A DNA stretch of 64,000 nucleotides, taken from positions 17,700 to 81,699 of the forward strand of contig LSRX01001379.1 in assembly GCA_001939145.1 (NCBI GenBank). The letters run 5' to 3'. Below are positions 1 through 11,789 of the stretch, piece by piece. Numbering within the stretch: the stretch's first letter is position 1; each line of letters opens with the position of its first letter. The notes under the pieces are model-generated. The model saw only the letters and a list, made by a program, of their open reading frames with translations. It made no database searches and was not told the DNA's origin. This DNA is from Symbiodinium microadriaticum. Taxonomy: Eukaryota > Sar > Dinophyceae > Suessiales > Symbiodiniaceae. The translations under genes were made by a program, and so were the position numbers.

Positions 1-440
1 GTCAGTTCGTCCGTTCGCCCATTCAGGTCGGTTCGTCCGTTCGCCCGTTCAGGTCGGTCCGTTCGCCCGGTCAGTTCGTCCGTTCGCCCGTTCAGGTCGG
101 TTCGTCCGTTCGCCCGGTCAGTTCGTCCGTTCGCCCGTTCAGGTCGGTTCGTCCGTTCGCCCGTTCAGGTCGGTCCGTTGTCAGTTCGTCCGTTCGCCCA
201 TTCAGGTCGGTTCGTCCGTTCGCCCGCTCAGGTCGGTCCGTTCGCCCGGTCAGTTCGTCCGTTCGCCCGTTCAGGTCAGTCCGGTCGGCCGGTCCGTTCA
301 TCCGGTCACACGGTCGGTTCGGTTGGCCTGACCGGGTGACCGGACTGAACGGAGAACCGGGCTGACCGGGTGACCGGGCTGAACGGGTGACCGGGCGAAC
401 GGGGGGCGGCTGGTCACGGTCCGGTCGTCCGGTCGACACC
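1..440. repeat. GC-rich minisatellite with a fold-back right end
   Basis: Bases 1 to about 298 are diverged copies of short blocks built on GTTCGTCCGTTCGCCC and GTTCAGGTCG, joined into a longer period of roughly 50-70 bases. From about 325 the complementary-looking motif GGGTGACCGGGCTGAACG takes over, so the two parts can pair. The array runs off the left edge of the window. Open frames on either strand here are low-complexity and are not taken as genes. Confidence 0.85.
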
Positions 441-463
441 ATCCTCCCTCTTTTGCATCACAG

Positions 464-810
464 GTGTGCAAGAGAGCATGCCGCCTCTTCGGACGCTTCT
501 GCTGATGTCGCTTCTGGCGAGTGTGTTTTCTCACGAAGACCCTTTGCTGGATTCTGCTCAGGAGCCGAGTCTGGTGCTGCTGGAGAAATTTGAACGCAAG
601 CTGCAGCGCTTGTGGACACGATTGCCGAGAGGTCGCGAGATTGCCACAGCTCTGGGGCATGCTCTTGACAGTGGGGTCTTTTTGTATGTGGAGTACAAGA
701 ACAGTGTTTATGCTTTGGACCCTGCAGTTTTGGACTATGGTGACCCCATTGAGGATTGCGAAGATCTTCCGATCAGTTTCAAGAAGGCTAGATCGTCGGG
801 CGATGCCTGA
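464..810 (+). CDS. Probable terminal exon of an unrecognised protein
   Basis: An acceptor-like CAG at 461-463 follows a pyrimidine-rich run (CCTCCCTCTTTTGCATCACAG). The open frame continues to TGA at 808-810. An ATG at 478 could be a start: it would give 110 residues opening with a hydrophobic stretch (LLLMSLLASVF, residues about 6-16) like a signal peptide, then a charged, helix-prone region. It could equally be the last exon of a longer gene whose upstream part lies beyond the minisatellite. No family recognised. Confidence 0.45.
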
Positions 811-883
811 CTACGTGAACCTTTCAGGTCCTATGGCCTCCCGGCGATTTCGTGCTGCAGGGGCACAGCCGGCTCCAGATCGA

Positions 884-1070
884 TGCGATGGACTGGTTTG
901 AAGCCGGACAGCCTGTGCGACCCCAAGAGGGAAGCCGCTGCGATGGACTAGTTTCAAACCGGACACGCTGTGCGACCCGGATTGAGGGGAAGTCAGCCTT
1001 CAGCCGATATGCTGAATGAAGTTCTTTCAAGCAGCGGCTGTGCGACCCGGAGTGGGAAGTCAGCCGATGC
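884..1070 (+). repeat. Diverged 55-bp tandem repeat, about 2.6 copies
   Basis: Two copies start at 884 and 939 with TGCGATGGACT and each contains CTGTGCGACCC about 30 bases in. A third partial copy with GCTGTGCGACCCGGAG starts near 1037. Copies differ by substitutions and small indels, so the duplication is old. Confidence 0.7.
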
Positions 1071-1234
1071 ACACACACTTCACTTCAGCGGCACTCTGAG
1101 AATAAGAAAAGGGTCTCGGTTATCGGTGACTCCTGGGCCGGCTTTAGGCGACTTCACTACCTTGTGACAGTTCTATGCCATGTCCCAGCTTCACGTTGTT
1201 CTCCCTGCATCCACTTGAACGCCGTAGCTTAGCC

Positions 1235-1323
1235 GAGTCTGCCCGCGCCAAGATCTCGCCATGTCCTCGGTCTTCCAGGTGTCCTCGGTCGTGCAGCTGA
1301 TGGAGTTGCTGTGCGATCGTCAG
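1235..1323 (+). CDS. Small exon, duplicated copy A
   Basis: The frame from ATG 1261 reads 21 codons (MSSVFQVSSVVQLM...) and ends exactly in phase 0 at a CAG/GTACAG donor at 1324. The segment 1253-1300 is repeated almost perfectly at 2225-2272, and GTAGCTTAGCC lies just upstream of both, so both copies may share an acceptor. Function unknown. Confidence 0.4.
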
Positions 1324-1356
1324 GTACAGTCAATCATTCGCGACTTGCCCTGAGTG

Positions 1357-1418
1357 TGCCCTGCGCAGGACAAAGTGAGAGTCAACCCGCTAACTCTCAC
1401 TTTGTCCTGCGCGGGGCA
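1357..1418. repeat. 26-bp hairpin (inverted repeat)
   Basis: Arms 1357-1382 and 1393-1418 are reverse complements over 26 positions with one mismatch (CCCTGCGC against GCGCGGGG), separated by a 10-base loop. It lies just downstream of the donor at 1324 and so is probably intronic. It could be a small fold-back element or a structured RNA; nothing distinguishes these. Confidence 0.8.
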
Positions 1419-2221
1419 GGCTGTGCTCACGGGGATGACTGGCGCCACAGCCACTAGTGGAGAGGTGACCTTGGCAGGGTGTGATGGTCGCGAAACGCCA
1501 AATGACTGGAATGTTGTCCCGCCACATGGTTCCTGCAAGGAAGGGAGGCCGTTCGTTCTTGTGACATGGCTGTGACCGTGTTAACTTGTCTATTAGTTAA
1601 AATAACCGGAGTGTTGAGCTTGTTCGTTTGACTGTAGCTTTGAGGATGCTTTCATGGCGTGACATGAATCTCTCTGATACCCGTTTGACTTTCCTCTAGT
1701 GGTCTTCGTAACCAGCGAAGAGGCTCCGTAGGCAGCTCTTCCTCGATGTCATCATTCCTGAACAGTCGAGGCTCGTGAGTTGCGCGCCCCTACCCTGCAC
1801 CTTTAGCCGAACGCTTTTTCTGTGGGAATTGAGGCTTCGTACTAATGTATTGCATGCAGAGATTTCGTATTGCTCGCCAGATAAATCATAAATCCCAGAG
1901 GAATTAGCTGTTCGCATTGAGTGCCGCGGCACCGTTGGCCTGGTGTCGGGGGGCGGCCACGTCGGGTTTTTCGAGCTCTTGAGGCCAACGCAGAAAGCGC
2001 ACAGCTTTCTGTATGACAGTCGGACAGATGGGCTAGTGTGTCGACTGGGAGCTCCTTGGTATCCGCACGGTCTCTACGGAGTATCAGTGCGTTTCTTGCC
2101 TGTGTGGTTCGGAGGGGAGGCCACATTGGACTTGTCTCGATGTGCTGCGCAACCTTGACTTTGCCTGAAGCCGTCGTTTTAGTAACACGGACATGCAGTA
2201 TTCGTTGACTGTAGCTTAGCC

Positions 2222-2367
2222 AACATCTCGCCATGTCCTCGGTCTTCCAAGTGTCCTCGGTCGTCCAGCTGATACTGCAATTTGCGAAAGACAGCTACGT
2301 GCGTGCGTTGTGCGGGCTTTATGACCATCGCTGCCACGACTCCGAGTCCGACATGAGCACATCATGA
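2222..2367 (+). CDS. Small exon, duplicated copy B
   Basis: This is the paralogue of the exon at 1235-1323. From ATG 2233 it encodes the same 13 residues, then diverges. A donor-like GTGCGT at 2299 would end it in phase 0 after 22 codons, matching copy A (21 codons). Otherwise the frame runs to TGA 2365-2367, immediately before a strong GTGAGT. Relative to copy A it lacks 15 bases just after the shared GTAGCTTAGCC, an in-frame difference. Confidence 0.35.
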
Positions 2368-2508
2368 GTGAGTACGCACCGCAGCAGCTTTGTGCCTTTC
2401 GGCGAGTGTGTGTATGTGTGTCTGTTTCTGACTGTGTGCAGATAGTGCCCAAATGTGTGTTCCTCTGCGCCGCCGCTCATAGTTTGCATCCGGCCTTGCG
2501 GCACGTGA

Positions 2509-3075
2509 GCTCTTTCTCTTGGAGCTCGACTTTACTACTTCGGCACGACGGCATCGCAAGCTGGCCTGGAAAGCCTGAAACAGGCACTGTCTGACTTTTC
2601 TGTAGAGCAGGTGCTGGAGGATTACCAGATTGAGCGTCCGGAGAACGTTAGTCGAAGGACTTGGTCGAGACGTCAGACAAAGGAGATTGAGAGAGCACAG
2701 GCCAGACTGCAACTTTGCGAATCGCCAGATCAAGTTGTGGGTTTTGCGGCCACGATCTTGAAGCCTGCGAATCTGGAGGCCTTTTTGTACTTGCACGTCT
2801 CCGAACGCGATGAGCAAGATCCACTGTGCATTCCGTTGGAACAAGTAATGGCTACGCTTTATCCCCAGACAGATCACGAGCCGCTTCCTCGACAAACGGA
2901 AAAGAAACTTTTGGCTCTGGAAACAGAACTCCACGACCGGCATCTTCAAACTCTTTTCCGTGAGGAGTTTGGGATGGAATTCCCTAGTCCAGGCAAGCTT
3001 ACTAGCAGATCCAGAAAGCGGACCTTTCAGGGCAAGCTTAAGACAGCTTCACCTGGTATCATAGAGTTGGACTAG
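2509..3075 (+). CDS. Probable long terminal exon, unrecognised charged protein
   Basis: The frame is open from 2509 to TAG 3073-3075, about 188 codons, with normal amino-acid balance. The region coded from about 2611 is rich in Glu/Arg/Leu (for example RRTWSRRQTKEIERAQARLQ), predicted mostly helical, ending in a basic tail with RSRKRTFQGK. The true 5' edge is uncertain; several AG dinucleotides between 2510 and 2610 could be the acceptor. No membrane segment and no recognised domain. It may belong to the same gene as the small exons at 1.25 or 2.23 kb. Confidence 0.5.
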   Translation, partial: ALSLGARLYYFGTTASQAGLESLKQALSDFSVEQVLEDYQIERPENVSRRTWSRRQTKEIERAQARLQLCESPDQVVGFAATILKPANLEAFLYLHVSERDEQDPLCIPLEQVMATLYPQTDHEPLPRQTEKKLLALETELHDRHLQTLFREEFGMEFPSPGKLTSRSRKRTFQGKLKTASPGIIELD

Positions 3076-4464
3076 AGATGGCAGCGACCCGTATTGGGAA
3101 GCTAGCCTCCGGATAATCAAACCTACCGCAGAGAAAATGCTTGCTCTTGAGAGTGAATGATCTTCTTGTGACGTCGTTTGGTAGTGCATCCTGTGCTCAG
3201 GTCAGAGATGCCATCGGCGGTCGCCATACATGCACACGCACGTGCACACACCCACGCACACACACACACACAGATACACACACTCGCGCGTGCACATCAT
3301 TCACGATCCAGCACTCACTCCTCTGTTTACTCACACACTCCTTCATTCTCCTACTGGGATCTTTACATGTGGGGTTATCCGGTCCTTTAATTTTACGGTT
3401 ATGGCTTCTCTGAAAGGTCTCACAAAGCTGGGGTGTGTCTAAAGGATGCCCGGTTTGTTCTGAGGACCTCCCATCTATCACAACCAGATAAACCGGGGTG
3501 TGAAGTGCAAGAACCAAACACTTCAAAACCCTTGAGTAGCAAAGTCTCCCCGCAGCCATCGAACCTTATCATCGCTCATACTATGCCAAAAAAGGAGGAG
3601 ACTGACACCGAAAACCATGATCCCAACTGTAAATGACCCTAAGCTGCCCTCCAAACACTAAGGGGTTTTGGCTGGCAGCTGCGAAGGTAAGGGTCTTTTG
3701 AATCGCTCATAGACACTTTTGGGCCTCATCGGTTCGTGTCCAAGGATTTAGTTTAGGTGTTTGGATTTTTGGGTCTAGAGTTCTTTGGAGCTTGTTTGTC
3801 TAGTGTGCAGGATCTGGTTGCCTTGCAGGCTGTTCCGCATCATTTCACGAGCCCTTGAAAGGATCCCAACTTTTATCGAGGCCTTCATGCGGCACATTTG
3901 CCAGCCTGTTAAGGTTAGCACGGGGATCGCCTCAGGAGCCATTGGGACTGGGACTGTTGGAGGTACTCTGTAGTTACTCTATGTGAAGCCCTTGCAGCAG
4001 TCTTTAGTTTAGTTTCGCATCCCTTATGGTAGCTTATAGTAAGCCTCATCGTTTTCGAGGGTTCGATAGCTTTCCAAGCTCTTGATACCGAGAGGCTCCG
4101 AGGGGGTCGGCATCTCTCTGACGCTCGCTGGGCTGTGCTGTGGCTTTCAGCCTCTGCGGATGGTGCTGCCGGAAGCCCAGCAGTCACATGTGGCCGAGAT
4201 CGGGGCTTGACCTGTAGCCTGTGTCGCTGCGTATACCTCGGTGCACATAGTTCATGTTCGAATTCATTTTGGCTGTCGCGGACGAGACTTTTGCCGTCCT
4301 TGAAGCTGGGCCGTAGGCTAGCACGAGCTCAAACACAGTCTTCGAATGTGCGCTGCAGGTTTGCCTTGTGCTACGGCCAAGTGCTCAATCGCATCTTGAA
4401 GCTGGTTTTTCAGCGTGAAAGACCGGTACCACCCGACGAAGCTCCGCAGCTGCAGCATTCAATG
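3076..4464. other. No supportable gene; CA microsatellite
   Basis: A (CA/CACG) run occupies about 3228-3298. The remaining open frames are short, lack paired splice sites and look like chance reading. Confidence 0.6.
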
Positions 4465-4575
4465 ATATGGGAGTTTCCGAAAATAGGGGGACCCGAATAC
4501 AGTACCCTAAATAGTAGGATCCTTATTATAAGGACCACAAAGTAAGGCACCCCTTGTTTTCGGAAACTCCCATAT
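4465..4575. mobile_element. MITE-like element, family 1, copy 1
   Basis: A 111-bp element with terminal inverted repeats of about 19 bases (ATATGGGAGTTTCCGAAAA at the left, its complement at the right). The centre contains TAGTAGGATCCTTATTATAA. A second copy with the same ends and the same centre lies at 58160-58257, so this is a dispersed family. No coding capacity: a non-autonomous DNA element or a structured repeat. Confidence 0.8.
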
Positions 4576-5605
4576 TGGCGGTTTATGGATTGCAGTTTTT
4601 TTTTGCAGGCTGGGGCTAGAGGGTGGCGAGTTAGGTTGTTGCAAGGCTAGCAATTTTGACTCTCCTACCTCCGAGTGGAGGTTTGATTGGGGGTTGCGGC
4701 TTGTGGGGTTTGATGTTTTCGTCCAAGGTCTTTGCGGTTCGAGGTTCAGGGTCTAGGGTTTAGTGTGATTGTGGGTTTCTGTTCAGTCTCCTGAGGCCCT
4801 TAGGCACGAGACATCAACATGGATGGCAATGAGGCATATGATGCGGTGTGCTTGAAAGATGCAGGTGGTAAATTCGTTGCAGGTGCCCGGAGATAGCACA
4901 TGATATCTACTGCTGCTTGGCCCTTCCAGCCGTCGGTCTCTCTCCCCGTCACTTGGGCAATGCCCCACGTGCAGTCTCTCGAAGCCGGCCGGACAGGTTT
5001 TGGAAGCCTCCTTGCGGCCACGTGCTCTGCAGTGGCTGCTAGGGAGCAATCAGGGGCACGTTCGGGCGTTTGGGTTGCCGTTGGTGGTTGAACTTATCGA
5101 AGTGGTGAGGGACGCTTCGAATGTGCGAGCCAAGGCACTTGCAGCATAGCGCCTTAGAGATCTCACCAAAAATGAGGAACTTCGGTGTGGGTTGGCTTTG
5201 GGTTGTGAACACCGTTTGTGAAGTTAGAACCGAGCGCTCATTGACTGTCAAACGGTTCTGTGTCGAGCCGAATCTGGGGATCGGGGTCAGGATGTCAGGG
5301 GCAGGTTTCAGAAGTGCACTGACCTTCGGTGCAGCGCTGCATAACTAAAACCCCGAGGTGGAATGAAATATTCTAAATGCCCCAACCACTTGCCGCCTGA
5401 CCGAGGCTGCTACCGCGTCGTCAGTTCCTGCTGGCTCGCTGCTTTGATAATTACTTTTCACCGGCTTCGGCGCACAGCTTACAGTTTCAAACCAATGATC
5501 ATGTCCCGTCTTATGTGTTCGAGACTCAGATCAGTTCACATCATTAGCAACATCCTACATGGCAAACCTTTCTGAGCCGTGCCAACCCGACTGTTCTGTG
5601 TACTT

Positions 5606-5920
5606 TGCAGGCAGTCTCGTAAGTAACGGGAAATACCTCAGGAAGCCTGGAGGATATATTATGCGTTGGATGCAGCTTGTGCGCAGGATAGTGCAGGGGC
5701 CGTGCTTGAAATTCCTGCTGAAAGATTACAGAAAACCGTGGGTCCATGCCAGAACCGCGCCATTGTTCATAGTAGGGCTCCCCCCGTTCTTGAACAGCAG
5801 ATTAGGCTTTGCATGACAAATCCCAACTTATGCCTCTCTTTGAGGCTGACATTACTTGGCAGAACCCTTTGCTTCAAGTTCAGGGCCTTTCTTCTGACCA
5901 TGTGTTGTTTCAGTTCGTTG
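5606..5920 (+). CDS. Possible exon, low confidence
   Basis: A CTTTGCAG acceptor-like site precedes an open frame. In the frame containing 5666 it reads a plausible soluble stretch with ALDAACAQDSAGAVLEIPAE and LEQQIRLCMTNPNL before becoming Cys/Phe/Leu-rich beyond about 5840, which looks non-coding. Another frame is open in part of the same stretch. No family recognised. Confidence 0.25.
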
Positions 5921-8900
5921 CCTACCAAGTTGTCTTTGCAGATGGTGTGTTGGGCTGGAAGGGTTCTATGTAGCATCATCCCGCTTGGATCCGGCACATT
6001 CAGATCGACCATCCGTAGCACCACCGGCTCATTTTTCAGACTTCCACATGTGCTGCGCGTCAAAGCCTCTCCAAGTGGCCAGCCCAAACCAAGGATGATG
6101 CAATACAGGGATGTATCGAGTCGAATGCAGCTTCGGGGTAGATTTTGTAGTCGTCGTGTTACCGTGTAGTGTTCGGGGGATTGCTTAGTTTGTTCATCCT
6201 GCTGTCCTTGTGTGGCGGCGATGGCCTTAGTGCAGCTAATTATGCAGCCCCTCCTTCTTCTCGGACTCGGTTATGGCAAATGACGATGCCGCATCTCCAG
6301 CATGCGCATAAGCTGTTCGATCATGGTTGGTAGTAGACTAGTAGACTAGCTTTCTATGGCTTTCAACACGGTCGATTAGGAGGACTTCCTTCAAGGACAT
6401 GTTCAGGGCAATGCTAATGTATCTACAGCATATATTACACCACAAAGGCCAAGTCTACTCATTCAGGTTTGCATGTATTTTTCTGGGAACGCCTGAGAGA
6501 GAAGAAGGATGTTGTTTCATGACTGCTTGGTGCTTTGTTGAAGAATGGGCCGTCTCGGGGAATGCATGACAAGAATTGGTCGCTGTATGAAAGTTCAGAA
6601 GGATGGAGCCTTGATATACAGAGCAGCGAATTGGAAGCCCAGATGATCCATTCCCTCAATCTCTGGTAGGCACCAAGGAGACGGGGAAAGCGAGTGCTGC
6701 GAGCGTTGGGGTGACGCGCTTTAGAAACTTAAAGAGTTTAGACCTGGAGACGTTTCTGGCAACTTAGCAGGCCTGGCGGCTGAAGGAAACTAGGGCCAGG
6801 GCTTTGAGCTTACAGGTTTGGAGTTGGAGTTTGGGCAAGGTTGGTTGTGTTCAGGCCTCAGCGTGCCTGCGAATGCTGAACATTGATAATTCTAGGGAGG
6901 CATGTTTCCATGTGGGCATGGGGCTGGACTTGTCGAGACGTGGCCACCAGACCGTTTACACTGACGTTTCTACGCCCACCATCGTCACTCAGTCCCTGCG
7001 CCATCAACTTATCAATCGCCAGGAGAATGCGCAAAAGAGCTTAAACAAGCTTGAACAAGTAAGACCCTTATAAATATGCCATTTCTCCGCCGAAACCCTG
7101 GTTCAATGTTAAGGTTGATTATTTACACTACTGTATAGTAGAGGCTTTAACATTGAAGCATCAGTATCCGCTTCCCCCACGAACTAGAAAGGGAAAGTAG
7201 CATGAGTCATCAGGATTTCTTTCCTTTGGCAGTCACTGGAGTTCTTACAGGCACTGTGAACCTAGGGGAGCCAAGCGTTAGCCACATCCTCGGCAGCGCC
7301 CACGTGCCTGAGACCCTGATGCAGAATTTCTGCTGTTTCGGGGTCCGGGCTGCAGAGAAATTCGCCAGGTCTTGAGGGCTTCAAAGGATCCGGCAACAAC
7401 TATGGCATTTGACGATGGTTCTGCGGCTCACTTAGACGACTCGAACTCTGTTGCCCCTCAGAACATGCATGCAAGACGCAGCGAGAACGCAAAACAGACC
7501 TGCCTTTGGGACGGGAGCTGTGCTTTAGCTTGTGGGGTCATGAGGCAGACCCAAAGAAATGTCGACTCATTTTGGGGAGTCCTTTGGCTTCACAAGCGCC
7601 TTCCACATGAGTGTACATGCTCCATTTAGCAGGTGATTTTGCAGTTTTGGGAGACCCCTATATATAGAGCTTCTTGAGATTCTGCGGCAGACAAGAAAGA
7701 TGTCTTTCTGAAAAGGGTTATCGGAGGCTGCCCTCTCGGATACCTGGTTCATTCAGAAAGAGCAATAGCCAGAAGTCAGTTTTATTTCTCGTCGCAGAAC
7801 CCTCTAAGGAGGCATGAACCCGAGCGGCAGGGCTCCTTTTGCAACACCGTCTTGTGCAGTTTGAAGTTGCGGGAATTCTTCTGATGAGGCGGACCCATGC
7901 AATTGGCGGCTCAATTTCGGAAGTGCGCTTTCCCTGAAAGCACGACAGCTTACCGACACGACTTACCTGCACGACTACCATGAGAAGGGCTTCTTCAGCC
8001 TACTGCGCAGCTTTGAACTTGCAAAGGTTGTGTTATTGCCCATTTATATATACAAATATGCATATACATATACAAATACAAACACATATACATAAATTCA
8101 CATACATACAGTGTATATACTGTATATGTGTGTATATAAATAATACACCAGACGTCCCCGAAGATCCATGATGGAACAGGACCAGTAGGTCAGAGAAGGA
8201 AGCGGACCTGGGAGAAAACCTAAAACCTTGGTCACAATGGTGGACTGCTGGGTGGGTTTTCTCGCAGCCTCCGTTGCATCATTGTCGCACGGCAGCAAAG
8301 AAATGCTTTTGCCGATATGAAGCCCCTAAGATGAAGATATTGAAAAGTGGTGATTATCTAGGCGCTTGTTATTCCAGCCCCATCCCCCGAATAATCAACC
8401 TTCCCCCCATGGGATAAGTAAAGACTAGGTGGGGGCTGGGTTTAGCGCACAAGTGGTGTGTGGGTTTCAGCTTGCCTGTGGCGCCTCTCAGGAACCGCCA
8501 GCTCAGCCTTTTTGAGGCACGCCTGGTGATGACGATCGTGGGAGTCAGTGAGACCTTGGTGTTGGCAAGACCCGGAATTCTTAACTCTCTCATGGTCCTG
8601 CCGCAAAGAATCTGGTGTGGGTTGAGTTGGGGGATGGGAAGAACGCCGACTCGGCGGATTTCACTTATTTACTCATTTCCATGTGTCGTTAACTATCATC
8701 ATGCAAGAAATCGTACCATCAGGTCTACATGATTAATTTCAGCCTTGGTTGTCATGTTCGGGTCTGTGAATGGTGACGCGTAGTGCAGGATACACGCATG
8801 CTTGGGTGCATGAATATTTGTTCATTGCTTGTAAGTCTTCAATTGCTTTGGCGCTTGCCTCTGCTTCAGGGGAGAAGCCAAACGAGAACAGAGAGAGAGA

Positions 8901-11789
8901 ACAGAGATAGCAAAAGAGACGGCGGAAAGAGAGAAAAAGAGAGATGTGGGTATATGGAGCTTCCGAACCGTAGGCCGCCTGAATCTCCGTCGGGGACACT
9001 CCTTAATTGCATGGCCCAGATCACGGAGAGGGATCCTTGAAGAAGCTGGTGGATTGTTGTGTTTTCATTTGGCCTTCTAAACAGAACTTCTTGGCTTATG
9101 GTGGCCAGATTTGTTATAGTTTGGGGTTGCTGTGGCTTTGTGGACTTGCTCTGCTTCTCTTCCAATGTTTCAAAGGCTATCTTTGGAGCGCACAAAGGGA
9201 TACTTAGGGTCTGCTGTGGATTCAGAGCCTTGAACCTTAGAGGCGAAAGCAGGAGTTTATACTTGTCTTGTGTTTGTCTTGTTGGAGTCTATGGTTGTAG
9301 GTTTTGGCATTCCTGAAGTTTAGGCAATCATGGAATCAGGGTTTTGGTGTTTTGTGGTTCTCTAGTTTTTGTGGTTAAGGGTGTGGAGTTTAGGGTTCAG
9401 GGGTTCAGGCGTGTGAGGTAGTTCACGGTTTGAGGTGGGCGGTCGGGAGGTTCCTCATTTCCAACTGTCAGCTTGTCGAAAGAGCTTGTCGAAGGCTCAG
9501 CGCTTGGAGGTTAGATGGAGTTCCGGACTTTGAGCTCAGGTTTTGAGGCGGCTAGGTGTTGGGGGGTAGAGAGTGACGAACAAGCCTAGACTTGAAAGGG
9601 CTGCAAGAGACAACGTCTGTACACTTTACATACCTCTGTGCCTAGTTGTTTAGAACGCTTATAGAGCCCTACAGCACCCTGATGAAAGCCTATAGGGTTG
9701 ACTCGAAACCCTACTGCCCGCAGTATCCACCTGAAAATCTCCCGCTAGGCCGACAAGGTGGCTCCTGCGGGCAATGCTTTCAAGCCAGCGCAGGCCTGAA
9801 ACGGTGTATGTATTTATGTTGAATCTCGCGACACATGTGTATGTATGCCTGTATGTGTATATGTATGTATATATATATATATGATAGATACATACAGATA
9901 TACATCTCCCCTGCATTGCTGCACTCCGGTACTATTGATACTATTGTGGAACCAGCAACTGGTTTTGAAACTCTAGACCGAAGCACAAAGACTGACAGTG
10001 AATGTGCATGTCTGTGTGTCCAAATCAAGCCCAACATCAATTCTCAGCAGGCAAGGTTCTATGGATGATGATGGATGTTTCTCACATTGCACGCAATGCG
10101 CATCATCCCGGTACAAAGCCCGTGGTCTCGTTCTGTTCCTGACCATCCGTGGAAACATAGGCTGGGAACAGACCCAGGGAATTTCCATGCCGGGCGAAGT
10201 ATACTGTCCAAAGGAGCGACCAGTGTTGCGAATCTACTGGCACGTATCATTCTGACAATCCTTGCAGAACGCCGACGAGCTGCCGACAACGTTATGAGTT
10301 CTACACAAATCCCATCGAAACCCCGTGAAAATGTGCTACAATCGTTCATCCCTATGTAATTGCTGTATGAGCCCTTGTATATCTAATCTAATGTACTAGC
10401 ACGGCTCTGCATAACATATCCGCATGTCCCCACACGATTGCTTTCAAACGCACGTATATCCAGTTTCTTCGGGCATTTGGGCGCTGCATTCCTCAATTGC
10501 TTGAGTTGAGTGTGGCTAGCTAAAGCTTGCATATCAAACGTTCAGCAAACGTTGTACATTGTTTCGCTGGGGGACAGTACAAACTGTCGCTTCTTCGGAC
10601 AATATAGTCCGCATGCGCTTGACCGTGTTCTATATACCGAATGATGAAACCTTTGCTTCTTGTATCAGCAGACTGGAACCATCTCATTGAGCAGCCCGCA
10701 TCCCTTGTCCGAACTGTGAGAGCGTAACCAGTCCGTAAGATACAAGATACTGTTGGCCCTTGCATTGAGTTCATATCAGCCTAATCTCGTGCCGGTTCTG
10801 TTGACCTTGCTATTCCCATGCCCTGCAACATCTATGTTGTTAACACCTACTGAGAGCCTTTAGCCATTGTCCCAGTCCAGAACAGGATTTGTCGCATTTG
10901 GAGAAACGGGTTGCAATACACGGCAAGCGGTAATATTTGTAAATACGCTGTGCTTTTGCAAGCCCAAACTGCCAGACTAGATTGTTCATTGTGATCTAAT
11001 CCTTGCAACCGTTCTGATGCCAGCAATAAACCAAAGTCAACATTGCTTGCAAAACACACCAATGCCATGTCACTCGAAGGAGTTTGGCAGTTCATCCCCC
11101 GTGCAACTGGTCGCGAGAAATTTTCCCATGTACCAGTATGCAAGCTACACAATAAGGCTTGCTCACCACCGATAATCTTTTCAGTCTTTTCTCATGTAAA
11201 TCTTGCTTCTTTGAATGATGATTGGGAACGCTACAACAGTTCGTCTATGTACCGACTGGTGAAATCTAGTCAAGTTGCATACTGCCTCTCCTTACATGAG
11301 GTCTTGACAGTCGTCTCTCACCTCTGCGTACCTTGATATTCTGATGCTGACAACGGCTACCGACCTGCTGTAACCCCGATAAGAGCCACGTCATGTTCCT
11401 GTTCCACACGATGACTGGGTGAGTGACATGTTCGCTAAATGTGTAGATTGATTGCCTTTCCTCTTGTAAACCCCATGTATTCCAGGGAATACGCATATGG
11501 TCCCGGGCTTAACAGAAGCACCGCGCCATTCCTCGAAAAAAGCATCCGAATATGTGGTGGATACCAAGAACCAGCTATTCTCCCAGTCCTTGCTTAGCTT
11601 CGTTGCAGTTGCAATCATGTTTGACACGGCGAAACTTCCCAAAACTTGGATAAAGTAATTACTGAAACTGATTTCGCTCGTAAGGATTGTTGCGCAGCGG
11701 GACACTGAAGCCCCCCAAGTTTCTTCTAACCGAGGCTTTTCGAACCTTCAAGCATTCAGATTAACCAACATGACGGGTAGAGCCCGAAA
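5921..11789. other. Long stretch without a supportable gene
   Basis: Open frames here are short and unsupported by splice-site pairs. It holds an interrupted palindrome at 7101-7158, TA-rich simple repeats at about 8043-8150 (TATACA/CATA) and 9835-9905 (GTATAT), a purine-rich AGAGA block near 8886-8945, and weak TTTAGGG-like sequence around 9370-9420. Confidence 0.5.
7101..7158. repeat. Short palindromic element
   Basis: TTCAATGTTAA at 7102-7112 pairs with TTAACATTGAA at 7147-7157. The interior has a second small palindrome (CTACTGTATAGTAG). It resembles a very small terminal-inverted-repeat element or a decayed one. Confidence 0.55.

Noticed and set aside
92-660. Minus-strand frames rich in Thr/Asp/Arg/Gly
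   Set aside because: Reverse reading of the GC-rich minisatellite; periodic and without a supporting splice or start context.
8040-8150. Centromere- or origin-like AT tract
   Set aside because: Only a short simple repeat; nothing else supports such a function.
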